A stretch of 64,000 nt of DNA from Eopsaltria australis (GCA_034509425.1 JAVTVJ010000223.1:1-64000); one strand, 5' to 3'; numbered from the stretch's first letter, positions 48,847 through 62,164 are shown. Program-made: numbers and translations. Notes: generated by a model not told the origin, from the letters alone.

Positions 48847-51659
48847 GGTGGGTGGGAGCAGAGCCTCACCCCGAGCACAGGCCAGGGACAGTGACAGAAC
48901 CCGCTGGGGGCTCCTCAGCGGGGCCGCGCTCGCCGTGCCCGCGGCGTCGGCGGCGACAGACAGAGCAGGCAGGAAGGGCTCCCGCGAGCCCAAATGTTTG
49001 CTTTATTTGGCAAAGTCAACACGAGAGCAGCCAAATTAGGGAGGATCTGATAACGTCCTCCCCGGTGAGCGGGTCCTGCATGAGTGGCCCTGCTCCCAGC
49101 TCGGGGCTGCCGTGGGCACGGGTGGCTCCCAAGGCACGGGCGTGGGGCGGTCACAGGAGCCCCAAACGCACGAGGAAGCACCTCTTTGTTTCCATGAATG
49201 TCTTCATTACACAGAGCTGGGAGGAAGTCAGTTGTAATTATGATTAGTAATGCATGTGTAATGAGAAGCTACCTCCAAATGACTGGCAGAAAAAGGAAGC
49301 GTTTAAATGAGCACTTATTTATGATTAATTACTTTATGCGTAGATGTGTGTGTATATAAATAAAATTTAAAATACATTATTCAAATTAGTCATCAAACCA
49401 TCCATTCCAGGAGCGGGGCCAGCTGATGGAGGATGAAATCTCCCTTCAAAGCTGACGGAAGTCGTGGAGCTCGGAGCTGCACAAGGACGTTCACCTGGGG
49501 TAATACTCACAGCAAAAAGCTCATTTTTGGGTAGAAAATGAATTATTTTCATGCTTGCAGTGCAAGCAGTGGCTCTGGGGCAGCTGTCACCGGCTGGGGC
49601 TGTCCCAGGAGGTGGGTTGGTCATAGAGGTGTCTTTGTTCCCCAGCTAAAGCAGCGCCTTTGTTCCTCAGGTTACAGCAGGGCCTTTGTTGGGCCTTATC
49701 TGCTGCCCCTGAGCTCCCACCGAGCTCATCAAGGATGCTCCGGGTGCCTGGGCTGGGTTCCCAGCCTGGCAGGCACCTCCCAGGGCAGCTTTTACAGCTG
49801 ACATCCTCTGTCCGTGTGGTTCTCAGCTAAACCCAGGGCATCCTGGCTGCACCGGGAGCAGGAGGTGCCGTGGGGAAGGTGCCGGGCTCTGCTGGGGCTT
49901 TGTGGTGCAGAGCTGGTGCTGGCAGAGTCCTCCTTGAGGCAGGATGCTGGGGTGGCTGAGGTGGGAAGGGACCATGGGGGGTCTGTATCCAGCTCCTGGA
50001 TGAAGCTTGGTGAGCTCTGGGCACCCACCAGCTCCCTCCTCGTTGGATCTTGGAGTCCTCCAGAGATGGAGGCACCAGGTCCTGGAAAGCATCTCCTGGT
50101 GTCCCTCCTGGAAAGCAGCTCCTGGTGTCCCTCCTGGCTCTCCCTCGTTCCAGCTGATCTCTCCCATCACTCTCTGTGCTGAAGAGCTTGGCTCTGGTTC
50201 CTCAGTGATCTCATTCCTTGGGATGGGAAGGTCCCTGTGAGGTCCCCCCCACCCCACACCTGTGTCATCTCCAGCCCCCCTCCCTCCCCACCCTGCTGTT
50301 CCTCTGGGTGGCAGCCACTGCTCTGACCCCACATCTCTCTGCAGTCAGGGTTCCACACCTGGAGGAGCTCTCATCCCACCAGGCACGTGAAGAGGAGGGG
50401 ACAGGGGGGCCTCAGGGCTTGGATGGTTGGAATGAGCTTCCAAGGCAGGACAAGGTCACAGTTCCACACTCCCAGCCGAGGCTCTGAGGCTCTGCAGCTC
50501 CTGCTCTGGGGGCAATAGCTCATGCAGCTCTAAGAGCCAGCTGTGTGCCCTGTCCCTGGGATTTACCATCAATGGTTTTAACCACCAGGCAGAGGATGGG
50601 ATTTTGGAAAGCTGGGTCGGTTTGGGAAGCAGGTGCCACTGGATAAAGCCATGAGCAGAGGGAATGGGGACAATGGGGACACTGGCTGCTTTCTGCACTG
50701 TTTGCTTTCCAAAACAGCTGCTTTTACCCCAAATCCAGCCCCCTGGGGTCCTTCCTGCTGCCTCAGCTGTGCCTTCCCCTTTCCCTGGCAGCAGCTCCGT
50801 GCCCTGAGCCCGCAGGGTTTTATCAGACACATCAGCGCTGTTTGCTCTCCTGCCAGGCTCCCGAGGGTGAGGAGCTCACCAGCTGCTGGGGGGTCACAAG
50901 ACACCAAGATAAACCTGTTAGACTCGATAATCACCACAGCAGCAGCAGCAGCCACCGCTAATCTCTGCTCCTTCAGGGCCTCCTGAGCTCTCTGCTCTCA
51001 ATCCCCCAGAAATTTGCAGGATGAACAAGGGAACGAGGGGTTCCTGAGGGGCTGGGAGCTGGGTGAGGGGAGGTGTCCTCCCATCCCCATCCTCCCTCCA
51101 GCCATGGCCGCTGGGAACAGGTGAGGGAGAGAAAAGGGGCAGCCAAATCTAGGGGGTGTACATCTGGGGACAGTGGTCAGTGGCTGGGCAGCGTCCTGAA
51201 GCTCATTAAAGGAAATTAAATCCCTTTAATCAGTTCCATAGCCTGGATTACGCTGGCTCACACCAGGCTCTCCACACCAGCCCCTGCAGCCTGGAGAAGG
51301 CTCCAGGGAGAGCTTCCAGAACGTTCCAGGGCCTGAAGGGGCTCCAGGAGAGCTGGAGAGGGACTGGGGACAAGGCCTGGAGGGACAGGACACAGGGAAT
51401 GGCTTCCCAGTGCCAGAGGGCAGGGATGGATGGGATATTGGGAAGGAATTCCTGGCTGGGATGGAATTCCCAGAGCAGCTGTGGCTGCCCCTGGATCCCT
51501 GGCAGTGCCCAAGGAGCACCCTGAGACAGTGGGAGGTGTCCCTGCCATGGCAGGGGTGGCACTGGCCATGTGGACAGGGAGGGCCGTGTCCCCAAACCTC
51601 CTCAGGGACACCCCAGGAACAGGACACGTGTCAGACACGGTGGGGGGATGCACAGGGGG
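48847..51659. other. CPA5-CPA2 intergenic region, no exon seen
   Basis: About 2.8 kb without recognisable coding exons. 48925-48965 is CpG-rich and may be the CPA5 promoter. 49200-49400 is AT-rich. 49930-50060 resembles an old CR1 fragment, and 51270-51575 is a clearer one. In mammals CPA4 occupies this interval; I see no CPA4 exon or remnant (no SREW or NRNW blocks on either strand). Confidence 0.65.
51270..51575 (+). mobile_element. CR1 LINE 3' fragment
   Basis: Sense CR1 tail (CTCCAGGGAGAGCTTCCAGA to GGAGGTGTCCCTGCCATGGC) just downstream of the CPA2 3' end. Confidence 0.9.
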
Positions 51660-51665
51660 TTTATT
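51660..51665 (-). terminator. CPA2: CPA2 polyadenylation signal
   Basis: AATAAA on the minus strand, 80 nt after the CPA2 stop. Confidence 0.75.
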
Positions 51666-51744
51666 CAGCCGTTCATCATTGCAGCCATCGCAGCACACAC
51701 AGGATTGCTGCCCTGCTGCTGCAGAGCTGACTCCAGCCCAGCCC

Positions 51745-54700
51745 TCAGGAGGACTTGTCCCGCACGTGCTCCATGATTCTCTTCAGGCCCTGCCAGGTCT
51801 CGGTGGCGGTGGGGACGATCTGGTTGGCGGGCAGCAGGAACCCGTAGCGCCCCGTGTCCCTCAGCTCGAAGGCAAAGGAATATTTGATGCCACTGTCGTA
51901 GGCCCAGTCAATGCTGCCTCCACTGGCTTGGTCTGCAAGGGAAAGGGAGGTGAGCCACAGGGGTGAGCAGAGGGACGGTGCAGTTCTGCTGTCCTGCTGG
52001 TTGTGTTTGAGGGGACAAGGATGAGCTCTGCTTGGGGACACTCAACGCAGCAGCATCGTGGCTTCCACCAGGGCCAGGCCCTGTGGGCAGGACGGGGATT
52101 GTTGTCCTGGGACAGCCCAAAAAAGCTCTGAGTGGCCAAATACTCACAGATGGTGCTGCAGATGGTGCCCACTTGGAAGGTGGTGCCGTAGAGGGAGCGG
52201 ATGGAACTGGCAGCGGCTCTTCCCAGAGATTCCTGGAGGGGAGAAGATGAAGGGAAGGTCAGGAAGCAGCCACAATTCCTGAGATTGAACACAAGTTACA
52301 CCAGAAATCTCCAAACTGCTCTGGAGATGAGTTTTAGGAGGTGCCACTGCAGGTGAGTTAACTCCCAGCAGGTTCTGTGACTGTTCATGCAGTGTTTCCC
52401 TCACTGGCTTGTCAAGGGAAGGCTCAAGAGATCCCAGGAATTCCCAAGGAAATTGGTATCCCCCCAATACTCCAGGGTCAACTTTGTGCTTACTTCAACT
52501 ACAGAATGGGGGTTGGATGGAAAACAGAGCCAGGTTCTTCATGGAATAGGAAAAAAGGCACCAAATTGCCACAGAGGAACTGCATTTAGGTATTGGGAAG
52601 AAAGAAAATCCCCGTGAGATTAGGGAAACTTTGGGATGAGCTTGAAAAAGCTGTGCAATTTGTCTTTAGAAATATCAAACCAAATCAAAACAATTATCAA
52701 AACTCAGACTGATAATTGGCTCTGACACCAAAGCTCTCTGAGCACAGGGTTAGAACAGAGACTCCAGAGGTTTTTCCCGTTGGAATGATGGATGTGAGCT
52801 CCACATTGCCTCAGAGATGTCATTCCAGCTGTGGAGCTGTCGTTAGGGGAGAGCGTGGAAAGCGCAGCAAGGCAGCAGAACAGAAGAGAAGGTGGTAAAG
52901 GCAAGTCCTTGAGTCTCACCAGCTCAGCATAATCATCAGGCCTGGTGCATTTGTATCCATAGGGATACATCAGGAGCTGGGAATAACTGTGCAGGGTCAG
53001 GAAGGCCTTGAAGTTTCCGTGGCTCTTGATGAAGTCCACAACAGATTTCACCTCCACCTCGGAGTTGGCGCTGGGCCCGTGGTAGGAGTCGGAGCAGGGT
53101 TTGTCACTGGCTCCAGGACCTGGTGGAGCAAGAGGGATCAAAGTGAGGGAGTGGAATTCCTGGGAGGTCAGGGCAGGCCCACACAAAGCTGGGCTTTCCC
53201 AAGGACAGGGCAGCAGCCAAAGCAAGGCTTAAATGCTGATAAATGCTCAGAGAGCAGGGACAGAGTGTGAATGTTCAAGGGATGTACTCTGAGATGATGC
53301 AGCCTGGAACAGGTTGCCCAGAAACCCAGGAATCCACATTCCTGGAGATGCTGGATGAGGCTTGGAACAACCTGGGACAGTGGAAGGTGTCTTTGCCCAT
53401 GGCAGGGAGTGGAATTAATAATATTTAAGGTCCTTCCACCCCAAACCATTCTGTGATCCCATGATTCCGTCTCATCCTGTGCTCAGGGTGATGAATCCCC
53501 TTTATAAAGGCAATTTCTGGTTCTGTGTGATAGGATCCAGAATCCAGGAGCTTCATCCCTACCTCCAAAGCCAGCATCCCAGTTCCTGTTGGGATCGACT
53601 CCGACGCAGATGCTGCCGGGGATCTTGGAGCGGGTTTTCCTCCACATGCGATTCTGTGGCAGAGAAATGCTTCAAGAGGGAGCAGGTCTGGGGGCTGGCA
53701 CCCAAACTGCTCCCCAGGAAGAGCTGCCATCCGTGAGGGGTTGATCCTAGGAATGACCCCAAAGTATTTCTGACTGCCAAGATGGGCCAGAAATCAGATG
53801 TGTTTACAAAACCTGGGGTATTTACAGCGGGTTAGGATGGGTTAGACAAGTAATGAGGATTTTTATCTGCCCAGCCCTTTGGTAACTGCTCTCACAGCAC
53901 TAAGACTTTCAGAGCCCACTTCCCTCGTGTTAATGATTTCCTTGGAAAAGCCAGGAATGTCACAGAGCTGACTCACCGAGGTGTGAGTGTACACAAAGCC
54001 ATCGGGGTTGGCCACGGGCAGCAGGAAAAGATCCATCTTGTCCAGCAGGGAGGTGATGGAAGCGTCTGTTCCGTAGTCAGAGGCAATCTAGGCAGAGACA
54101 GAGCACACCCTGCTCAGCAGAGCAACTCCTTCCCAAATGTTCCTCCCCTCATGGCCTGGGACAGAGGAAAGGCTGGATTTTGGGGCAGGGAGATGAGAAA
54201 CATCCATTATCTGCTGGCCATAACTGTTCCTTGTTATACATGGGGCGAGCAGTGAATCTGTTCTGTGATTTTAGTCTGAAGACAGGAGGTCTTTGGAATA
54301 AAATAGAACAACAAAATTTCCTCCTCCCTGTCCCACAGAACAGGCCAAGGCTGGCACTGAGGCTGAGATGGAATAGCCAGCTTGGGAATTCTCAATTGTG
54401 CTGCACTGACAGAGCTCAAGGAGCTTTTGGACAGCACTCCCAGGCACAGGGTGGCTCTTGGGGATGGATCTGTGCAGGGTCAGGATTGGACTCCATGATC
54501 CCCACGGGTCCCTTCCAACCCAGCTTTTTCTGTGACCCTGGGACTTCTCTGGTGGCTCAGCCATTTCCAGCAGGGTTTAAACCCTCATTTATAGACAGCT
54601 GGCGGTGTGGGTATTTTGTGGAAGGAAACCAACCCCACAGCGTTTTTCTGAGTGAGCAGAGCAAAGCAGCAGAATAATCTCCAAGTCTTTGGTTATTTGT

Positions 54701-57700
54701 GTAACAATTCCACCCAGACCACTGCACTTTGTCTGCCTAAACCCAGCCATCCTAACACAACAGAGATTTCCAAATCCTGGGCGAGGCAGCCGCCACATCC
54801 TCGGGGAGCTGGCTGCTTCTGGGAGGTGAATTAACTGAACACACAGAGGGGTGAAACCCTCTGAAAGAGCAGGAAACATTCCCAAGACACCCCAGAGGGG
54901 AGTCCCAGCTGGAGGAACCTTGTTGGCGATCCACAGGGCGCTGGCCTGGGTGACCCACTCGCGGGAATGGATGCCGGCGTCGAGCCAGATGGCCGGGCGG
55001 TTGGAGCCTCCGGTGCTGAACTGGGAACCAAAGAGCAGCACCTCAGACTGACACCTGCCACTCAGGGACACCCCACAATAGAGCGGGGTGCTCTGGGCTG
55101 CGGTGTCTAGGGACTCAGGGAGTGGGATTTGTCCTACCTTCAGCACGTACATGGGCCGCTTCTCGTAGGATTCCCCGATCTGGATCTTCTCCACAAAGCT
55201 GTACTCGGAGGCAAGGTAGTCCAGCTCTTCATTGATCTGAAATGGAAGGTCAAGAGCACAGAAATATCACATTGGGGACATTAAAATCACATTTATGTGT
55301 TCTGTCATTCCTTCCACAGAATCATGGACTGATTGAGGTTGGAAAGCCCAGCCCATCCCACCCCCCTGCCATGGTTCCACCATCCCAGGTTGCTCCAACC
55401 TGGCCGTGGTCACTCCCAAGGATGGGGAAGTCACAGCTTTCCTTGGCAATAAGTTCTTTATTTCCCAATTTCAAGATTCCTTTATTTGTCTTTCTTTTGA
55501 AGGAAGGTTTATGGCATTCTGATCGACACCGTCAGGACGGCGCTGGCTGATTGCTCTGAGCACAAAAACACTGCAAAAACCAACCCCACGTGGCAGAAGG
55601 AGCTGCAAGGGCATCTTAGATCCTAACAGAGGGTGTTGGATTGAAGACAGCATGAAAAGAGAGCAGGAAAAAGCAGAATGCTCTTGCCCTGAGGTACTCA
55701 CATCATCCAGAGTGTGGTAAGTACCAAAGTCAAAGCTGCCGCTGCGCTGCCTCTGGGCGCTCTCGGCCATGTCTTGCTTTTCTTTATCCAGAACATCCTG
55801 AAAGAACACATCCAAATGGTGAGAAGTGTCTGCTTCACTTGCTAGAACACAAATAAATGAAGAGGCAGGGAGTTAATGCTGGTTCCGATGCCCTTTGGGG
55901 ATTACTGCTCATGAGGAAATGGCAGATTAGTGCCCGGGTGGGTGATTTTTATCATGAACTCCTCTCAGCAGAGTTTAGTGAGTGATGAGTAACTTCAGTG
56001 CTGGGATTCCCAAATGTCCGGGGTGCAATTCCACGTGGAATTCCTCCAACTGATCAGCAGAGCCCTGTGGAACCTGGGAGTTTATTGGTGTCACTACTCA
56101 GAGAACACCTGCAGCGATCCACGGATCATCCTTGAGGAATTAACCCACGAGCTATAAAATAAGGGGAGGATCCCACAGAAAACAGAGCATGGAAAAGTGG
56201 GAACGAGGCCAAATTGTGCATCAGGGTTTCCAGAAGGTGTGAGAAGTAAGTGCCAGAGGCACAGCCCACCTGCAGGTCCTCGATCAGGATGGAATAGTCA
56301 ATCCTCTGGGATTCCAGGAAGGCTTTCACTGCCTGCACGCTGGCAGCAGGAATTCTCACATCCACGGGGCGGGCATAGGAAGAGGGGTTTGTCCAGAAAT
56401 CCAGCTGGACAGAGAAAGGAAAAGGGATTTGGTTTGGGGAAGGCATCCTGCAAAGAGCTCTGGCAGAGCTGCAGGAATGCTGATTCCTCCCAAATCCAAG
56501 CCCTGCAATGCTCTATTCTCTGTGGCCTCACCACAGCCTTGTCTCAGGTCATGTGATAAACAAACACCAAGGGGCTTGAGGCAGTTTTTTTCATCGCCTT
56601 CAAGGCTTCAGTCACAAAAACAAGAGAAATTTTAGCTGTCTCTGATGATTATTTTATTATTTCTCCCTTTTACTAGAAATAATTTCAAGAAAAACTCCAC
56701 ATTCCAGTCTCAGGCAACATGAAACCCATTGCTTTCATTTCTCCTTTAGCAGCACTTTAGTAGGACTTCATTTCTCTCCTTTAGTAGGACTTTCCTAAAT
56801 TTTAATTTCTAAATTATTCATATAATATTTTTTAATCCAGCAATGTTAGAAAGTGATGTTAAAAATTCTCACCGATGGCAATAAGAACAGCAATAACCTG
56901 GAATGTTACAGTGTGTTTTCCAGTTTCAATAAAACATAGAGCAACTAATAAATTCCTTCCACAACCCTGGGAGACAAAACATGGCCATTCCCACTGGAAA
57001 AACAAGTTTTTTTCACCACTGAGATTAAGATCTAAATTTCAAATACGATGTAAACCCAATAGGAAAAAAAATATCAATTCTAGCACTCCTGAACACTGAG
57101 CTGCTACTCGAACTTGCAGGTCAAATTTCAAGTGTTGAGAGAGTAAATTTATTTATTTATTTCTGGCAGCTGCCTCGGGGTGATGGGAACCTTCTAAATG
57201 AGATGCAGATTCACCCCTGCTCTGTCTGAAATATTCCCAAATGTCTCTGGACCCACCTGCAGGTGTTCCAGCGATTCCAAAAGCTGCAGCTGCTTCACCT
57301 CCTCCTCATTTTTGGTCTTGATTCGGAGCACCTGGTGCCTGCAATAGATCCGTGTCTTCAGAACCAGCGAGGGCCGCCTGAACTGCTTTGTTCCTGGGCT
57401 CGTTAATTCGGTGTTAATTGCGTGTTAACGGCTATTTTAATCAGCTGATTCGGTGTCACCCGGGAGTTCAACCAACAACCTGCACCTTCCTCATAAAGGT
57501 GAGATTTAAACCGCAAGGATCCACCCTGCACCCATCGGGTGCTTTTTTGGCAGCATCTTGCGGGAAAATAATATTTCAATTGAGTCGGGGAAGGCTCAAA
57601 CACTGAACACGGGATTGATTGATTGATTTATTTCACCATTCTGCGGCTCAGTCAGAGGCCGACACCGGCACAGGGAGGCTCGCACCATTCCAGGGGGGAT

Positions 57701-58868
57701 GAATCAGCCTCTGGAATTGCCTCACTCCGCCGGCTGGAGCGATAAACTCAGCGGCCGGGAGCACAGCCCGGCACCTGCACGATCAGGGACCTTTTCAGGA
57801 TGGAAATGAGGTCAAAAGGGGCTCTCGGTTGTGTGGGTGTTTATTCACAGCGCGGCCTCAGCTGCTGGGAACGGACTCGTTTACACCAGATTTACACCGG
57901 GTTTACACCAGGTTCCTCTCCCTGCCAGCTGAGGGATAAGATCCCTTTGTTGATCCGAGTTAAATCGGCTCTGAAGGCGCTTTTCCACATGAATAGTTTA
58001 TTATTGGATTCTCCATCGCCAGGAGAGGATTGGATTCTGCTGTGAATTACCCGCAGCTGCTGAGGAATGGATTCACGAAAATTCAATTCAGAATTCAATG
58101 ATCAAAACAGCCCCTCCTGGCTTCACAAATCCCTGAGTTTTATTTATATCATTTTTTTTTTAGTCTTAATCCTTCAACCTTCATATGCACCTTAATCCTT
58201 TTATTTCTATCATGACATTATTTCTATCATTTTTTAAAATCTTAATCCTTAAACCTTCATACACAGATTTACTGACTGCAATCCAGTGCTCACTTACTGC
58301 ACCTCAGGATTTATCCAGCAGGGTTTTCTAATCTTTAATTCTTATTAAGGCTCTTCCAAGGTCAGCGAGGCTGTGAGGAAATACCCCGTGGGAGAATTTT
58401 TGCAATGCAACATAAAGATAAAAACCTTTAGAATGTAATGGTTGGAAATGAGGATTTGAAATGCTTAGAAAGGAGGAAAGAAGAGGAAGAAAGAGAAATA
58501 AGAAACTAGGGGGGAGAAAAGGGAAATGAGTGAACTTGCTGATCTGAGGAGAGGCAAAATCAAGCCTTGGATGAGCAGAAATTGAGGATCTCAACTCCAC
58601 AGCTGGACCCTCCTCCTTAGGAAACCCAAAAGAATGTAAAGAGAGGATCCTTCCAACACCAGAGCAGCAAAGCAACACGAAAAATCAGTCCCAAAAAACA
58701 AAAAAAAAGTGCCCCAAGCAGATTCTGTGAAGCTGAGATCATGACAAACAAGTGGAGAGCAGGCCTAAATGAAAGGTTTTCCAGCCACAGAAGTGTAACT
58801 CACCCAACGAAGGTCTCCAGGCACAGGGAAGCCCCGAGGAGGGCGCTGAAGATCAAGATCAGCTTCAT
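51745..58868 (-). CDS. CPA2: Carboxypeptidase A2 precursor, 417 aa
   Basis: Secreted M14 carboxypeptidase zymogen with preference for bulky aromatic C-termini. Minus-strand exons: 58868-58804, 57338-57257, 56404-56270, 55797-55702, 55236-55138, 55020-54919, 54087-53977, 53653-53563, 53119-52920, 52232-52148, 51932-51745. Signal peptide is about 1-16 ([16 protein letters not shown]). Propeptide cleavage is likely after AQRQR, before [11 protein letters not shown]. Zn ligands are His177, Glu180 and His304; Arg253; Tyr356; Ile363; Glu378. Ala376 (bovine position 268) in FAFELRD, plus [19 protein letters not shown] and YGYKC, identify CPA2 rather than CPA1 or CPA4. Donors are canonical except exon 6, AAG|GTTCCT at 54918, which is weak. 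It is the most 5' gene of the three in transcription order. Confidence 0.94.
53300..53470 (+). mobile_element. CR1 LINE 3' end
   Basis: Sense CR1 ending in AACCATTCTGTGATCCCATG, close to the octamer repeat ATTCTRTG that terminates CR1, in CPA2 intron 8. Confidence 0.85.
54415..54570 (+). mobile_element. CR1-like fragment
   Basis: Contains GGTCCCTTCCAACCCAGCTT and TGACCCTGG-type ends in CPA2 intron 6; more diverged than the others. Confidence 0.55.
55310..55450 (-). mobile_element. CR1 LINE 3' fragment
   Basis: Antisense CR1 end (ACAGAATCATGGACTGATTG, then AGGTTGGAAAG) in CPA2 intron 4. Confidence 0.8.
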
Positions 58869-58906
58869 GATCGCAGGAAGGTTCAGCAGGGCCTGGCAAA
58901 GGGGAA

Positions 58907-58912
58907 TTTATA
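58907..58912 (-). promoter_or_regulatory. TATA box of CPA2
   Basis: CTGTATAAATT reads on the minus strand with TATAAA at 58912-58907, about 40 nt upstream of the CPA2 ATG. It predicts a very short 5' UTR of roughly 10-15 nt. Confidence 0.7.
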
Positions 58913-61900
58913 CAGAGCTTTATTTTTCAGATAAAACATTCCTGATAGAAGCTATCGCTCCATGTGATCGAGTTCTCACATTTATCAGAGCCTTCAAGGC
59001 AACCAGCAGGCAGATTTCACCTCCAACAACAACAACAAAAAAAAAATATTTTCCACTGACACATCCAAACCAGGGGGGAGGAGTCAGTCCCAAAGCTCTG
59101 ACCACAAAAATGTGGGTGTCCTTTCACCCGGTTTTCAGGGCAGAGGAAAACAGGGACAGACTGAGCTCATCCCAGCTCTCACTGGGATTGGGGAGCTCTG
59201 CCAGCCCCCTCCTGGTGGTGGGGATTTCTCTGAGTTGTCCATTCCTTGTTCCAGAGGATATTTGAGGAGTTGTTGGGAGGGCTGAGCTGTGGGAATGTTC
59301 TCCCGTGGGAATTCCCAGCTGTGGCTGCCCCACAGTTGCAGGCAGAGCCACGGGGCCGCTGGATAAACTTTGTGTTTATCCAAATGAAAAGGTCACCGAG
59401 GGACAGGCAGGAGCTGATCACACCTGGGGCTCCTGGGGATGGCTCAGCTGCTCAGTCACCCCAGGAGAACAGGGAAAGGAATTCCCTGAGGAAACTTTGA
59501 ATAAAGATCTCACTTGGATCACTCAGCACCTCCCTGAGGAGGCTCCTCTCACCCCCACGGGTGCCCTGTGCAGTTCACAGTTCCAAGCAAGTCTTTTGCC
59601 TCGTGTTTTTGGGAACCAAAGGAGCCCCAGGCAGGGATTAGCCCTGTTCTGGCCTGCAGGATTGAGTCATCTTGCAACTGCTGTGTCTTGGGGGCACCAG
59701 GAGAACTGCTCTGGTCTCTAAGGTTTAACCAAACCCAGACCCTGGGGAAAAAGATCTCCAGTCAACTTCAACCAAATAACAAAAATCCATCCCAAGAGAC
59801 AGGAGCCACCACAGGAATTCCCAGCAATGCTGGTGCAAGGCAAATCCCACCTGTGGCTTCCAGACTCCAATATTTCACAAGGAACCAGCTCCCTGTCCAC
59901 ACCTCCTGCCACAGTTCACTCTTTGAAAACAGGAAGGAGGGATTTAATCTGGGGCAAAATTAGAGCCTGTTTCATTACTCATGCTGCATCCCACAGGGAT
60001 TGAAGGGCTGCCAGGAGACCCTGCCAAAGCTGATTCAGGATCCAAAGGATCCCAACAAGCTCTGAGTGCCCTCATCAGCATCCTCTGGGGCCTCCACCCA
60101 CTGCATTTCAGGAGCTGCATCTAAATCCAAACTTGAGGAATTAACACCGTAAGGTCCTAAAGGGTTTGGAGAAGAGCCCTGAGCCACGGGGATCTATGAA
60201 ATTGGAGTGAAGCCAGAGGAATCCATGGAGCTGCTCCAGGGCTGGAGCCCAACTCTGGAGGCAGGCTGGGAGAGCTGGGGGTGCTCACCTGGAGAGGAGA
60301 AGGCTCCAGGGAGAGCTTCCAGAACATTCCAGGGGCTTCAGGGGAGCTGCAGAGGGACTGGGGACAAGGCCTGGAGGGACAGGACACAGGGAATGGCTTC
60401 CCAGTGCCAGAGGACAGGGATGGATGGGATATTGGGAAGGAATTCCTGGCTGGGCTGGAATTCCCAGAGCAACTGTGGCTATCCCTGGAATGTCCAAGGC
60501 CAGGCTGGAGCAGCCTGGAAGGGCTGGAACTGGGTGATCTTTAAGGTCCCTTCCCACCCAAACCACTGTGGGATTTGAAGAGTCTGAAAACAGCTCAGCG
60601 TTGATCCCAGGGTCCCAAAGGGGAGCAGCAGCAAGGCAAAGGTGACAGCAAAGGCAGGTGACAGCAGGGACCTCACCACAAGCAGCAGAGCCCCAGGGCA
60701 TCCAACCACGAGGAGCAGAGCAGCTCTGGTGGCTCTGACCACGTCCAGGTCCTCACACAGCTCCCAGGATGTCACCGAGCACAGCTCAAACAAGGCCCAG
60801 AACAGCTGGGCTGAGCTTAAATGCAGCTGGCAGAGGCCGGGGCGTGGGTGAGGCCAGGCAGGGCTGTCCTGCAGCGTGGGTGGCATGGGATGGGATGGGG
60901 TGGGACATGGGACGTGCTGCCCACAGAGCCCTGCAGTCACTGGGTGACTCAGGATCACCCTGGTGACACCTCAGGAGGTGACAGCTTAAATCAATCCTGC
61001 CCAGCCAAACCCTCCCCTTGCCTAAAACCCCTGCACTGAGGCACATTCTCACAGTGCTGCCACCAGAGAGGCCACAATGGACACAAATCCCCCAAAAACA
61101 ACAAGAAAAGACTCAAAAATCATTCCATTTCAGTGGAGTCCGTCCATGTTTGTAACATCTGGGCCCTCAAATGATGCAAACCAAGGTCCAGTGTTTCTTT
61201 AGGAAAAAACCATTTTTTTTTTAGGAAAAAAATCCCAGAAATATTTCACCTTTAGACAGAAATATTTCACTGCCATGGCCAAGGGCTCCACTCATCTCCT
61301 GGATAATCAAGGTTAATTGGCTACAACGCCAATTTATTTCGGATTACTGATTAAAGAACTATTATTTCTGTCAATAATGGATTACCTCCATGTAAATACC
61401 CTTGGAAATGCCCTGGATAAAGAATGAGTAGGGGTTTCAGTGAGTGGTTTATCATTTGTACACTGAGAATTCATTTTAGAAGCAGATCTTTATTATTACT
61501 TTGATCATTAAATCATCGATGAAGTTTGTGAAAATTAACCCTGACAAACTTCAATGAACAGACCCAAAGAATTTGAAGATTGGGCACGTGGGATCTAAAT
61601 TTATGGTACTTTAAGGATGTTGGAGTAACCAGAAAATGAGTGGAAATTAAGGCCTGAAAGGTTTGTCATGTCTGAGAAAAAGAGAGCAAAATACAAAATA
61701 ATTCGGACTAAAAAAACCCGAGGAAATTAACAGGGAATACAATACTAATTAATGAAGATGATTATGCAAATTGGAACGAATGAATATTAATTTATTGGTT
61801 AAAATATAGAAAGAAGTGAAGAAGTTTCATATTGGGGTTATTGTAGAGCCCTGAACTTTGTCAGCCACACACACACGAACTTTGGCCAAGAATAAATACC

Positions 61901-62160
61901 TGACTTGCTAATAGTTTTTAGAAGACAGTGGTAGGAGTCCTATTTATCCCGAATGTTTCGGTGACACTTGTACAGAAATATGAACTTGTGCTTGCACAGA
62001 AATATGAAGTCAGACCTACACAAAAATATGAAATTACACTTGCACAGCACGCAAATAGACCTAAAACCCCTTAAAATTTTACCTGACTGAGGCAACGTGT
62101 TGGTCTGACAGACATGGCAATGTGTAATTAAACAATTTAGCTAGAAAGACAATTTTAAAA
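58913..62160. other. Gene-free upstream flank of CPA2
   Basis: No coding exon is supported on either strand. It contains one clear plus-strand CR1 3' end (60230-60600) and, from about 61.1 kb, AT-rich unique DNA up to the CpG island at 62.17 kb. By synteny SSMEM1/TMEM209 could be expected beyond CPA2, but I recognise none of their coding sequence. Confidence 0.6.
60230..60600 (+). mobile_element. CR1 LINE 3' fragment
   Basis: Sense CR1 tail of ~370 bp from GGCTGGGAGAGCTGGGGGTG to CACCCAAACCACTGTGGGATTTG, upstream of CPA2. Confidence 0.9.
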
Positions 62161-62164
62161 AATA

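Noticed and set aside
48960..49012. AAATAAAG on the minus strand as a CPA5 TATA box
   Set aside because: About 160 bp upstream of the ATG with a GC-rich stretch between; could be a distal start but evidence is too thin.
58741..59265. 174-aa plus-strand ORF upstream of CPA2
   Set aside because: Antisense to CPA2 exon 1 and its promoter; no family resemblance.
60207..60578. 123-aa plus-strand ORF
   Set aside because: Lies inside a CR1 3' tail; the same peptide pattern recurs in every CR1 copy in the window.
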